A stretch of 5,874 nt of DNA from Hyphomicrobiaceae bacterium (GCA_017353825.1 JAFMSC010000287.1:1-5874), one strand, 5' to 3'. Numbered from the stretch's first letter, positions 1 to 5,874 are shown. Notes: generated by a model from the sequence alone, not told the origin. Translations and numbers: made by a program.

Positions 1-184
1 CCGCCGCTCCGGCCTGTTGGGCCAGCGCGCGCACGAGGCGCGTGCGGCGGAACGCGAAGGCGCGCTGCCGCACCAGGCGCGCGAGCTCGGCCGCCATGTG
101 CTTGCGCAGCTCCGCCTCAGCCAACTGCGCGGTTCTGGCCGCCGCCTCGTAGCGTGCCAGTAGGGCTGTTGCAGCGGGTGTCAT
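1..184 (-). CDS. Partial small Ala/Arg-rich protein of unknown function (N-terminal 61 residues)
   Basis: The frame opens at an ATG (complement of 182-184) and runs off the left edge without a stop. It starts MTPAATALLARYEAAARTAQ and continues with a charged stretch containing AEAELRKHMAAELARL and RQRAFAFRRTRLVRAL. The composition (Ala, Arg, Leu, Glu with heptad-like spacing) suggests one or two amphipathic helices or a short coiled coil. There is no signal peptide or membrane segment. A GGGA at 191-194 lies 6 nt upstream of the ATG as a modest ribosome binding site. The frame stays open upstream through the 14-bp repeats, but those repeats lack stops in several frames, so that openness is not evidence for an earlier start. 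It is divergent from the efflux operon. I do not recognise the family and assign no function. The clean start and protein-like sequence make a real gene likely, but the C-terminus is not visible. Confidence 0.6.
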   Translation of the reverse strand, partial: MTPAATALLARYEAAARTAQLAEAELRKHMAAELARLVRQRAFAFRRTRLVRALAQQAGAA

Positions 185-199
185 GGCGATTCCCGGACC

Positions 200-354
200 A
201 GGTTCTGGAACCCAGATCTCGGGACCTAAGTTCTGGGTCCCAAGTTCTGGAACCCAAGTTCTGGGTCCCAAGTTCCGGGACCCAAGTTCCGGCATCCAAG
301 TTCCGGCATCCAAGTTCTGGGATCCAATTGCTGGGATCCAAATTGCTGGGGCCC
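200..354. repeat. Tandem array of about eleven 14-bp repeats
   Basis: Consecutive 14-base units begin at 200, 214, 228, 242, 256, 270, 284, 298, 312, 326 and 340; the last has one extra base. The consensus is AAGTTCTGGGTCCC. Positions 8-9 (GG) and 13-14 (CC) are constant. Positions 10-12 vary: AAC, GAC, GTC, AAC, GTC and GAC on the left, then CAT, CAT, GAT and GAT on the right. The units at 228 and 256 are identical, as are those at 284 and 298, consistent with slippage or unequal exchange. Two units contain the palindrome-like GTTCTGGAAC. A degraded further copy may lie at 186-199. The period is not a multiple of three and there are no unique spacers, so this is neither a coding repeat nor a CRISPR. 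It ends within about 16 bp of the start of the leftward small gene, so it occupies that gene's leader or promoter region. Confidence 0.93.
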
Positions 355-674
355 ATGGGGCGCGGCTCGACGCAGGCGCGGCGAGCGCCGTAGATGCCGA
401 CCGATGAATTCAAGTCTAGACGAGGCTCAAACCGCGGCATTGATCTTGCGCTATGGTTTGCAATTGCGCTCGGCAGACGCCCAGCGGCGGCCGTTGGCAG
501 GATTCGACGAGCCGGGGCTTGGCGCGCGACGGAAGGGGCGCCGCGGCCGCGTTGGCAGGAGCGGGCGAGCGTCGGGCGGGGTCCCATGCGGACTGGCGAT
601 GGGCTGGGGGTAGACGTGGACCAAAGCCGGCGGGACCTAAGTCGGTGCCAACGCGCCGGGCCTGCTGGGCGCAA
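355..674. other. Intergenic stretch without a convincing gene
   Basis: Several frames are open here because of high GC content, on both strands. Their translations are Arg/Ala/Gly/Pro-rich with no family resemblance, and none has a good ribosome binding site. The most protein-like piece begins MNSSLDEAQTAALILRYGL at 404, but it degenerates into low-complexity Arg/Gly sequence within about 45 residues. It may be a gene remnant or chance. An isolated repeat-like segment sits at 631-642. I see no RNA gene and no clear sigma-70 promoter. Confidence 0.5.
631..642. repeat. Isolated 12-bp match to the upstream tandem repeat
   Basis: CGGGACCTAAGT at 631-642 is identical to 220-231, the junction of the second and third units of the 14-bp array. 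Similarity fades immediately on both sides. It could be a solitary decayed unit, a shared protein-binding site, or chance. Twelve identical bases within this short intergenic region is somewhat more than expected by chance. Confidence 0.45.
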
Positions 675-725
675 GGCTGTTGCTCGATGCAGTACAGCCA
701 TGACGGCCGCTCATGGCTCAGCGGC
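675..725. promoter_or_regulatory. Overlapping inverted repeats upstream of the efflux operon (candidate operator or leader structure)
   Basis: The centre is a perfect 8-bp inverted repeat, AGCCATGA (696-703) and TCATGGCT (711-718), around a 7-nt spacer. That makes a 23-bp dyad of a size typical for dimeric repressors of the TetR or MarR kind. Two further arms overlap it: GGCTGT 675-680 with ACAGCC 694-699, and GCCGCT 706-711 with AGCGGC 720-725. As RNA, the central stem could not form together with either flanking stem. It lies about 60-110 bp before the permease start, where control elements of efflux operons are usually found. No local regulator gene and no clear -35/-10 boxes were seen, so the role is inferred from position and symmetry only. 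Confidence 0.4.
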
Positions 726-771
726 TTGCTGGTTGCAATTCCCATTCCGCTAAACCCGTCGTTCAGAACCC

Positions 772-775
772 GGAG
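772..775 (+). promoter_or_regulatory. Ribosome binding site of the RND permease
   Basis: GGAG lies 11 nt before the ATG at 787, slightly longer than ideal spacing. The same CCGGAGCC context recurs before the adaptor gene at nearly the same distance, which supports both starts. Confidence 0.5.
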
Positions 776-786
776 CCGCCTCGCGC

Positions 787-3700
787 ATGGCCGCCATCGT
801 CCGCATTGCTCTGACGCGGCCCTACACATTCATCGTGATGGCATTGCTGCTCGTAATCGTGGGTCCGCTCGCGGCTCTGCGCACGCCAACCGACATTTTT
901 CCCGACATCCGCATCCCCGTCATCAGCGTGGTGTGGCAGTACACGGGGCTGCAGCCCGAGCAGATGGCCGGCCGCATCATGACGCCGTTCCAGCGCGCGC
1001 TCACCACCACCGTCAACGATATCGAGCACATCGAGGCCAACTCCTATAACGGGGTGGGCATCGCCAAGGTCTTCTTCCAGCCCGACGTCGACATCCGCAC
1101 CGCCAACGCCCAGGTGACAGCCATCTGCCAGACGTTGATCAAGCAGATGCCGCCGGGCGCCACGCCGCCGCTGATCCTCAACTACAACGCCTCGACGGTG
1201 CCGATCCTGCAGCTGGCGCTGTCGGGCGAGGGCTTGACCGAGCAGGCGCTGTTTGACCATGCCGTTACGTCGGTGCGCACGCCGCTGGTCACGGTGGCGG
1301 GGGCCGCGATTCCGTTCCCGTTCGGCGGCAAGTTCCGCCAGATCCAGATCGACCTTAATTCTGCCGCCCTGCAGGCGCGGGGGCTGTCGGGCCAGGACGT
1401 GGCCAATGCGCTGGCCGCGCAGAACCTTATCACGCCGGTCGGTACGCAGAAGATCGGCAACTTCGAGTACACCATCCAACTCAACAACGCCCCGAGCCGG
1501 CTCGACGAGTTGGGCGCCCTGCCCATCAAGGCCGGCGCCAACGGTGCGATGGTCTATCTGGGCGATGTGGCCCAGGTGCGCGACGGCAACCCGCCCCAGC
1601 AGAGCATCGTGCATGTGGACGGCAGCCGCTCCGTGCTATTGCAGGTGTTCAAGAACGGCTCGGCGTCCACGCTTGCCATCATCTCGGGCATGAAAGCCAA
1701 GCTGGCGGAGATCAAGGACGCTCTGCCGGACAACCTGCGGGTCTCACCCATCGGCGACCAGTCGCTGTTCGTCAGCAATGCCATCAGCGCCGTGGCGCAC
1801 GAAGGCATCATCGCGGCGGCGCTCACCAGTGTCATGATCCTCCTGTTTCTGGGCAGCTGGCGCTCCACCGTGATCATCGCGGTCTCGATCCCGCTCGCGG
1901 TGCTGGGTTCCATCGTCGCGCTGTCGGCGATCGGCGAGACGCTCAATATCATGACGCTGGGCGGCCTGGCGCTGGCGGTGGGCATTCTGGTGGATGACGC
2001 GACGGTGACCATCGAGAACATCAACTGGCACCTGGAGCACGGCAAGGACGTGCGCACCGCCATCATGGACGGTGCCTATCAGATCGTGACGCCGGCGTTC
2101 GTGTCGCTTCTGTGCATCTGCATCGTGTTCGTGCCGATGTTCTTCCTCGAAGGCGTGGCGCGCTTCCTGTTCGTGCCAATGGCAGAAGCGGTGATGTTCG
2201 CCATGATCTGGTCGTTCATCCTCTCGCGCACGCTGGTACCGACGCTGGCCAACTACCTGCTAAAGCCGCATGCCGGCCCGCATGGTGAACGCGGCGATGA
2301 GGGCGCGGCGCGGCCGTCGCGCAACCCCTTGGTGAGCTTCCAGCGCGCGTTTGAGCGGCGCTTCGAGAACCTGAGGCTGGGTTACCGAGCCACGCTGGAG
2401 GCCGCCCTGCGCCACCGGCCGAGCTTTGTCGCCGGCTTCCTCGGGCTGATCGCCGCCTCGTTCCTGCTTGTGCCGTTCCTCGGGCGCAACTTCTTCCCCT
2501 CCGTCGACGGGGGGCAGATCCTCATGCACGTGCGCGGCCAGGTAGGCACGCGCGTGGAGGAGAGCGCGCGGCTATTCGCCGACATTCAGAAGGCCATCAC
2601 CCAGCTCATTCCGGCCGAGGAGCTGGGCACGGTCGTCGACAACATCGGCATGCCCATCAGCGGCATCAACATGTCCTACAACAACACGGGCGTGATCGGG
2701 CCGCAGGACGGCGACATCCAGATCAGGCTCAAGGAGGGTCACCGCCCGACCGGGGAGCACGTGCGAAAGCTGAGGGAGGAACTGCCGGGGCTGTTCCCTG
2801 GCGTGACGTTCGCGTTCCTGCCGGCGGACATCGTCAGCCAGATCCTGAACTTCGGCGCGCCGGCGCCGATTGACATTCAGGTGCGCGGGCCAAACCTCGC
2901 CGCTAACTTCGGGCACGCCGGGCGGCTGCTCAACAAGTTGGTGCATGTGCCCGGCATCGCCGACGCGCGCATTCAACAGTCGCGCTCGGCGCCCGGCTTC
3001 AACGTCGAGGTGGACCGGACGCGTGCGCAGCTGATCGGGCTGACCGAGCGCGATGTCACCAACAGCCTCGTGGTGACCCTGGCGGGGAGCGGTCAGGTTG
3101 CCCCAACCTATTGGCTCAGTCCGGACAACGGCATCTCCTACCCGATCGTGATGCAGACGCCGCAGTATCAGATGGACTCGCTGAGCGCGCTGCAGACCCT
3201 GCCGATCACCGCGGCCGGGACCTCATCGCTCCCCGTCCTCGGCGGCGTGGCCGAGTTCCGGCGCACGGCGCTCAACGCGGTCGTGTCCCAGTACAACATC
3301 CAGCCTGTCGTGCAGGTCTATGCCACCGCCCAGGGCCGGGACCTGGGGGCGGTGGCGGCCGACGTAGAGAAGGTGATCGCCGATGCCGCGGCCGACACAC
3401 CCAAGGGGAGCCAGGTGGTGCTGCTGGGCCAGGTCAGGACCATGAACAGCGCCTTCACCGGGCTGCTGTTGGGGCTGCTGGCGGCCGTGGTGTTCATCTA
3501 CCTCTTGATCGTCGTCAATTTCCAGTCTTGGTCGGACCCGTTCGTGATCGTCTCCGCCCTGCCGGCGGCACTGGCGGGCATCGTGTGGATGCTGTTCACA
3601 ACCCACACGACCCTGTCGGTCCCGGCGCTGACCGGCGCCATCATGTGCATGGGCGTGGCTACCGCCAACAGCGTGCTGGTGATCAGCTTCGCGCGCGAGC

Positions 3701-3990
3701 GCTACGACGTCTCGGGCGATCCAGTGGCGGCGGCCCTGGACGCAGGCTTCGTCCGCTTCCGCCCGGTCCTGATGACCGCGCTCGCCATGGTCATCGGCAT
3801 GGCCCCCATGGCGCTTGGTCTCGGCGAAGGCGGCGAGCAGAACGCCCCGCTCGGCCGCGCCGTGATCGGCGGGCTTGTGTTTGCCACTGTCGCAACCTTG
3901 ATGTTCGTGCCCATCGTTTTCAGCCTCGTGCACGCCAGGCGTGCCGCGAGCGATCCCTCTGCGCCGGAGCCCATCCCCCATGCCGCGTGA
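787..3990 (+). CDS. RND efflux permease, HAE1/AcrB-like inner-membrane subunit
   Basis: This is the proton-driven pump subunit of a tripartite exporter. It takes substrates from the periplasm or inner membrane and passes them toward an outer-membrane channel. At 1067 aa it has the usual family length. TM1 lies at about residues 14-32, followed by the typical RTPTDIFPDIRIPVI entry into the first porter loop (about 33-335). TM2-TM6 span about 339-485. TM4 carries GILVDDATVTIEN with the paired acidic proton-relay residues D403 and D404. TM7 is at about 545-565, the second porter loop at about 567-888, and TM8-TM12 from about 890 to the end. The RFRPVLMT motif (990-997) and the Gly/Met-rich segment after it match the end of the RND core. 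The position equivalent to AcrB Lys940 is Ala960 (GVATAN), as I align it. The ATG at 787 gives the standard N-terminus. The gene overlaps the adaptor gene by 11 bp. Substrate cannot be deduced: the intact DD pair argues against the CzcA-type single-Asp metal pumps, so drugs, solvents or other organics are more likely. Confidence 0.96.
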   Translation: MAAIVRIALTRPYTFIVMALLLVIVGPLAALRTPTDIFPDIRIPVISVVWQYTGLQPEQMAGRIMTPFQRALTTTVNDIEHIEANSYNGVGIAKVFFQPDVDIRTANAQVTAICQTLIKQMPPGATPPLILNYNASTVPILQLALSGEGLTEQALFDHAVTSVRTPLVTVAGAAIPFPFGGKFRQIQIDLNSAALQARGLSGQDVANALAAQNLITPVGTQKIGNFEYTIQLNNAPSRLDELGALPIKAGANGAMVYLGDVAQVRDGNPPQQSIVHVDGSRSVLLQVFKNGSASTLAIISGMKAKLAEIKDALPDNLRVSPIGDQSLFVSNAISAVAHEGIIAAALTSVMILLFLGSWRSTVIIAVSIPLAVLGSIVALSAIGETLNIMTLGGLALAVGILVDDATVTIENINWHLEHGKDVRTAIMDGAYQIVTPAFVSLLCICIVFVPMFFLEGVARFLFVPMAEAVMFAMIWSFILSRTLVPTLANYLLKPHAGPHGERGDEGAARPSRNPLVSFQRAFERRFENLRLGYRATLEAALRHRPSFVAGFLGLIAASFLLVPFLGRNFFPSVDGGQILMHVRGQVGTRVEESARLFADIQKAITQLIPAEELGTVVDNIGMPISGINMSYNNTGVIGPQDGDIQIRLKEGHRPTGEHVRKLREELPGLFPGVTFAFLPADIVSQILNFGAPAPIDIQVRGPNLAANFGHAGRLLNKLVHVPGIADARIQQSRSAPGFNVEVDRTRAQLIGLTERDVTNSLVVTLAGSGQVAPTYWLSPDNGISYPIVMQTPQYQMDSLSALQTLPITAAGTSSLPVLGGVAEFRRTALNAVVSQYNIQPVVQVYATAQGRDLGAVAADVEKVIADAAADTPKGSQVVLLGQVRTMNSAFTGLLLGLLAAVVFIYLLIVVNFQSWSDPFVIVSALPAALAGIVWMLFTTHTTLSVPALTGAIMCMGVATANSVLVISFARERYDVSGDPVAAALDAGFVRFRPVLMTALAMVIGMAPMALGLGEGGEQNAPLGRAVIGGLVFATVATLMFVPIVFSLVHARRAASDPSAPEPIPHAA
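3966..3969 (+). promoter_or_regulatory. Ribosome binding site that selects the adaptor start
   Basis: GGAG inside the end of the permease gene lies 10 nt before the ATG at 3980. It mirrors the site ahead of the permease and favours 3980 over the in-frame GTG at 3941. Confidence 0.55.
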
Positions 3991-5146
3991 CACGGCCCGC
4001 CCGCCGTCCAGCTTGCGCAAACTCAGGCTGTTCGGCTTATTCGCGGCGATGGCGGCCATCGCCGTGGTCGTCACCGGCATCGGCTCGCGCGAGCGATCGA
4101 GCGCGCGGCTGCGCGAATGGACCGAGGCGCAAGCCACCCCAACCGTGGCGGTAGCGGCGCCGCGCACGCACACGCAGAGCCCTTTCCTCAATCTGCCGGG
4201 ACGGTTGGAGGCATTTGCGCGGGCGCCGATCTATGCCCGCGTGAGTGGGTACCTCAAGGCGTGGAACGTCGACATCGGCACGCAGGTGAAGACGGGCCAG
4301 CTGCTGGCCGAGATCGAGGCGCCGGACCTTGATCAGCAGCTCCTCCAGGCGCGCGCGGATCTCCTGAATGCGCAGGCGGCCGCCCAGTTGGCGGAGGCGA
4401 CACTCAAGCGACGCCAGAGCCTGATCGAGGCCAACATCGTCTCCAAGCAGGACCTGGACGAGAAGGCCGCCGACCTCGCCATCAAGCAGGCGGCGGTGAA
4501 GTCAAACCAGGCCAACGTGGACCGGCTGGAGGCGCTGGCGGGCTACAAAAAGGTATTGGCGCCGTTCGACGGCGTCGTCACCGCGCGCGATACCGACGTG
4601 GGGGCGCTCATCAATTCGGGGAGCAGCTCCGCGCCGGCCATGTTCGTCGTGTCCGATCTCAGCAAGCTGCGCGTCTATGTGAACGTGCCGCAATCGTTCG
4701 CGCCGGCGATCAAGGTCGGCGCGAAGGCCAATGTGACGGTGCCGGAGTACCCCGACCGCAGCTTCCCGGCGACGGTGGAGGCGGCCTCGCAGGCGGTGGA
4801 CGTGCAAACCGGCACCACGCGCATGCAGCTCATCGTGGCCAATGAGGGCGGGCTCCTGCTCGCCGGCGCCTACGCCAACGTGCGCATCAACCTCTCGCGG
4901 CCGGTGCAGCCGCTGCACGTCCCCGCCAGCGCGCTGCTGTTCGATCAGGCGGGCCTGCGCGTCGCCACCGTCGGGCCGGGGGACAAGGTGCTGCTCAAGG
5001 CCGTCACCATTGCCCGCGATCTCGGCAACGAGATCGAGATCGCCACCGGGCTGACGGCGGACGACCGCATCATCCTCACGCCGCCCGACGGCCTGGTCGA
5101 CGGCATGCCGGTGCGCATCGCCAAACCGCCGCCAGCGGTGCGCTGA
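3980..5146 (+). CDS. RND periplasmic adaptor subunit (membrane fusion protein, HlyD/AcrA family)
   Basis: This subunit bridges the RND permease to an outer-membrane channel. It is 388 aa from the ATG at 3980. A GTG at 3941 would add 13 residues deep inside the permease gene and is less likely. An uncleaved-looking hydrophobic segment at about residues 17-35 follows a basic N-terminus (SLRKLR). There is no lipobox cysteine, so it is probably held by a transmembrane anchor rather than a lipid. The first half of the lipoyl/barrel-sandwich domain is at 75-118 (VSGYLKAWNVDIGTQVKTG). An Ala/Gln/Lys-rich alpha-helical hairpin covers about 119-188, and the second lipoyl half is at 190-215 (VLAPFDGVVTARDTDVGAL). 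The beta-barrel lies at about 225-305 and the membrane-proximal domain at 306-388, with the typical HVPASALLF. The 11-bp overlap with the permease indicates translational coupling and stoichiometric production. Confidence 0.94.
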   Translation: MPRDTARPPSSLRKLRLFGLFAAMAAIAVVVTGIGSRERSSARLREWTEAQATPTVAVAAPRTHTQSPFLNLPGRLEAFARAPIYARVSGYLKAWNVDIGTQVKTGQLLAEIEAPDLDQQLLQARADLLNAQAAAQLAEATLKRRQSLIEANIVSKQDLDEKAADLAIKQAAVKSNQANVDRLEALAGYKKVLAPFDGVVTARDTDVGALINSGSSSAPAMFVVSDLSKLRVYVNVPQSFAPAIKVGAKANVTVPEYPDRSFPATVEAASQAVDVQTGTTRMQLIVANEGGLLLAGAYANVRINLSRPVQPLHVPASALLFDQAGLRVATVGPGDKVLLKAVTIARDLGNEIEIATGLTADDRIILTPPDGLVDGMPVRIAKPPPAVR

Positions 5147-5183
5147 CACCGCAGCCGGGAGTCGATTGAGCTCGGATGCGCGG

Positions 5184-5874
5184 CTACCGCCTGTTGTTCG
5201 GCGGGCTGGATGGCGGAGGAGGATGGGAGTCGAACCCACCAGAGACCGTCTGACGGCCCCACCCGGATTTGAAGTCCGGTCGCCCCACCGGGAGCGGGAC
5301 TCCTCCGTTGTCCGCCAGCCCCGTGCCAGGCACGAAAGTGGCGATGCGCGCCGGGTTGATGCGGCGCAAGTCCTGCCGGCGGATGGTGAACCCGTGCCGG
5401 TCGAAGAACTCCAGGATCTGGATAGCAACTTTGCGGCCGTTGTCGAGCCGGTCCCGGAACTCGGCGGCGCTGAACCTGCCGTCCGGCGCCCGTGCCGCCA
5501 CGTCGATGGCGATCTCGGCCAGCTTCTCGATCGCAGCGCGCAGGAAGAAGTGGTCCTGCGCGATCTCCTCCACGTCGCCGCGCTTGGCGGCCATGCGCAT
5601 GAGGCGGCGCACGAAGCCCTCGTCGATGCCCATGGCACCGGCGATGTCGCGCACGCGCGGCGGGCGGTAGGGCTCGCCGGCCAGACGCGGGCGGATGAGG
5701 GCCCAGATGCGCTCCTCCTCGGGCGAGAAAGGCACCTCGTGGCCGGGGCGGCGCACCCAGCTCCGATCGAGGGCGAGCTCACCCGCCTCGGCCAGCCGGC
5801 GCAAGGCAGCGAGGAAGAGGCGGGCCGGCAGCGCGGGCTTGTAGGCGTTGCGCAATTGGTCGAGGCCGATGCCC
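5184..5874 (-). CDS. selB: Selenocysteine-specific translation elongation factor SelB, C-terminal part; frame runs through tRNA-Sec
   Basis: SelB is a GTPase related to EF-Tu. It brings Sec-tRNA-Sec to UGA codons marked by a SECIS hairpin, which its C-terminal winged-helix domain binds. Only the last 229 residues are in the window; the GTPase domains lie beyond the right edge. What is visible matches the tail of one winged helix (with LRRLAEAGELALDRSWVRR), a complete one (about 5780-5580, starting PFSPEEERIWALI) and the final one (about 5545-5390, with FSAAEFRDRLDNGRK and AIQILEFFDRHGFT, the best-conserved SelB signature). After the last winged helix a short linker, ATFVPGTGLADN, leads straight into 32 codons that are the tRNA-Sec gene. 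Eight more codons (SSPPNNRR) precede the TAG at 5184-5186. The tail of about 40 residues is therefore dictated by tRNA sequence and is unlikely to be folded. The gene converges on the efflux operon with a 37-bp gap. There is no frameshift. Confidence 0.93.
   Translation of the reverse strand, partial: GIGLDQLRNAYKPALPARLFLAALRRLAEAGELALDRSWVRRPGHEVPFSPEEERIWALIRPRLAGEPYRPPRVRDIAGAMGIDEGFVRRLMRMAAKRGDVEEIAQDHFFLRAAIEKLAEIAIDVAARAPDGRFSAAEFRDRLDNGRKVAIQILEFFDRHGFTIRRQDLRRINPARIATFVPGTGLADNGGVPLPVGRPDFKSGWGRQTVSGGFDSHPPPPSSPPNNRR
5187..5204 (-). other. Weak hairpin just after tRNA-Sec, overlapping the end of selB
   Basis: GGCGG (5200-5204) can pair with CCGCC (5187-5191) around an 8-nt loop, immediately 3' of the tRNA and touching the selB stop codon. 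It lacks a following T-run on either strand, so it is a poor intrinsic terminator. It might protect the 3' end or mean nothing. No better terminator is visible between the convergent operons. Confidence 0.25.
5211..5306 (-). tRNA. selC: tRNA-Sec (selenocysteine), anticodon TCA, with encoded CCA
   Basis: This tRNA is charged with serine, converted to selenocysteyl-tRNA by SelA using selenophosphate, and delivered by SelB to in-frame UGA codons. It is 96 nt including the encoded CCA (5211-5213). Hallmarks of bacterial tRNA-Sec are present. There is a long acceptor stem beginning GGAGGAG. The D stem has six pairs (5291-5296 with 5281-5286) and only a 4-nt loop. The anticodon arm is CCGGA-CTTCAAA-TCCGG with TCA at 5270-5272. 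The long variable arm (5240-5262) folds into a 6-pair hairpin with a CAG loop. The T loop is TTCGACT. The eighth acceptor pair is a T/C mismatch (5299 opposite 5222) and the first T-stem pair is a G-T wobble. The gene lies in frame inside the selB coding sequence and must be cut from the selB transcript or made from a promoter inside selB. Confidence 0.97.

Noticed and set aside
200..354. CRISPR array
   Set aside because: The units are only 14 bp and directly contiguous, with no unique spacers and no cas genes.
154..407. Two overlapping plus-strand frames with repetitive peptides such as FWVPSSGTQVLGP across the repeat array
   Set aside because: The 14-bp unit contains no stop in several frames, so they stay open by default. 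The peptides are by-products of the DNA repeat, and neither frame has a ribosome binding site or protein-like flanks.
404..613. Small plus-strand ORF starting MNSSLDEAQ
   Set aside because: The first 45 or so residues look plausible, but the rest is low-complexity Arg/Gly, there is no Shine-Dalgarno sequence, and two other frames overlap it equally well.
733..756. Sigma-70 promoter using TTGCAA at 733 and TAAACC at 751
   Set aside because: The spacing is only 12 nt and the -10 match is poor.
117..829. Long minus-strand frames across the intergenic region (117-701 and 416-829)
   Set aside because: Their Arg/Pro/Ala-rich translations are typical of GC-rich noncoding or shadow frames. They conflict with the repeat array and the start of the permease gene.
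3941..3979. GTG start at 3941 for the adaptor
   Set aside because: The ATG at 3980 has a GGAG 10 nt upstream, matching the permease's own site, and gives a normal short cytoplasmic N-terminus before the membrane anchor.
4502..5782. 426-residue minus-strand frame overlapping selB and the adaptor
   Set aside because: It is a shifted-frame shadow of selB at one end and antisense to the adaptor gene at the other. The SelB winged-helix signature is in the other frame.

Overview
This is a GC-rich window (roughly two thirds G+C by eye). It looks like an alphaproteobacterial chromosome, probably Hyphomicrobiales-like. That placement rests on codon use and on the style of the SelB and RND proteins; no marker in the window proves it.

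Layout, left to right. (1) Bases 1-184, minus strand: the N-terminal part of a small Ala/Arg-rich protein that runs off the left edge. I do not recognise its function. (2) Bases 185-786: no convincing gene. This stretch holds an array of about eleven imperfect 14-bp tandem repeats (200-354), an isolated 12-bp match to one repeat unit (631-642), and a cluster of overlapping inverted repeats (675-725) just ahead of the efflux operon. (3) Bases 787-5146, plus strand: a two-gene operon for an inner-membrane RND efflux permease (1067 aa) and its membrane-anchored periplasmic adaptor (388 aa). The two genes overlap by 11 bp. No outer-membrane channel gene follows. (4) Bases 5184-5874, minus strand: the C-terminal part of selB, the selenocysteine-specific elongation factor, convergent with the efflux operon. 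The complete tRNA-Sec gene (selC, anticodon TCA, 5211-5306) lies inside the 3' end of the selB reading frame, in frame and on the same strand.

How the genes work together. The permease and adaptor should form the inner-membrane and periplasmic parts of a proton-driven tripartite exporter, with an outer-membrane partner supplied from elsewhere. SelB and tRNA-Sec are partners in decoding UGA as selenocysteine: SelB carries Sec-tRNA-Sec to the ribosome, and its winged-helix domain reads the SECIS hairpin in the mRNA. The two modules are unrelated and only meet tail to tail.

I found no wholly new system. The observations most worth checking are the full embedding of selC in selB, where tRNA processing would remove the selB stop codon from the transcript, and the repeat array and nested inverted repeats upstream of the efflux operon.
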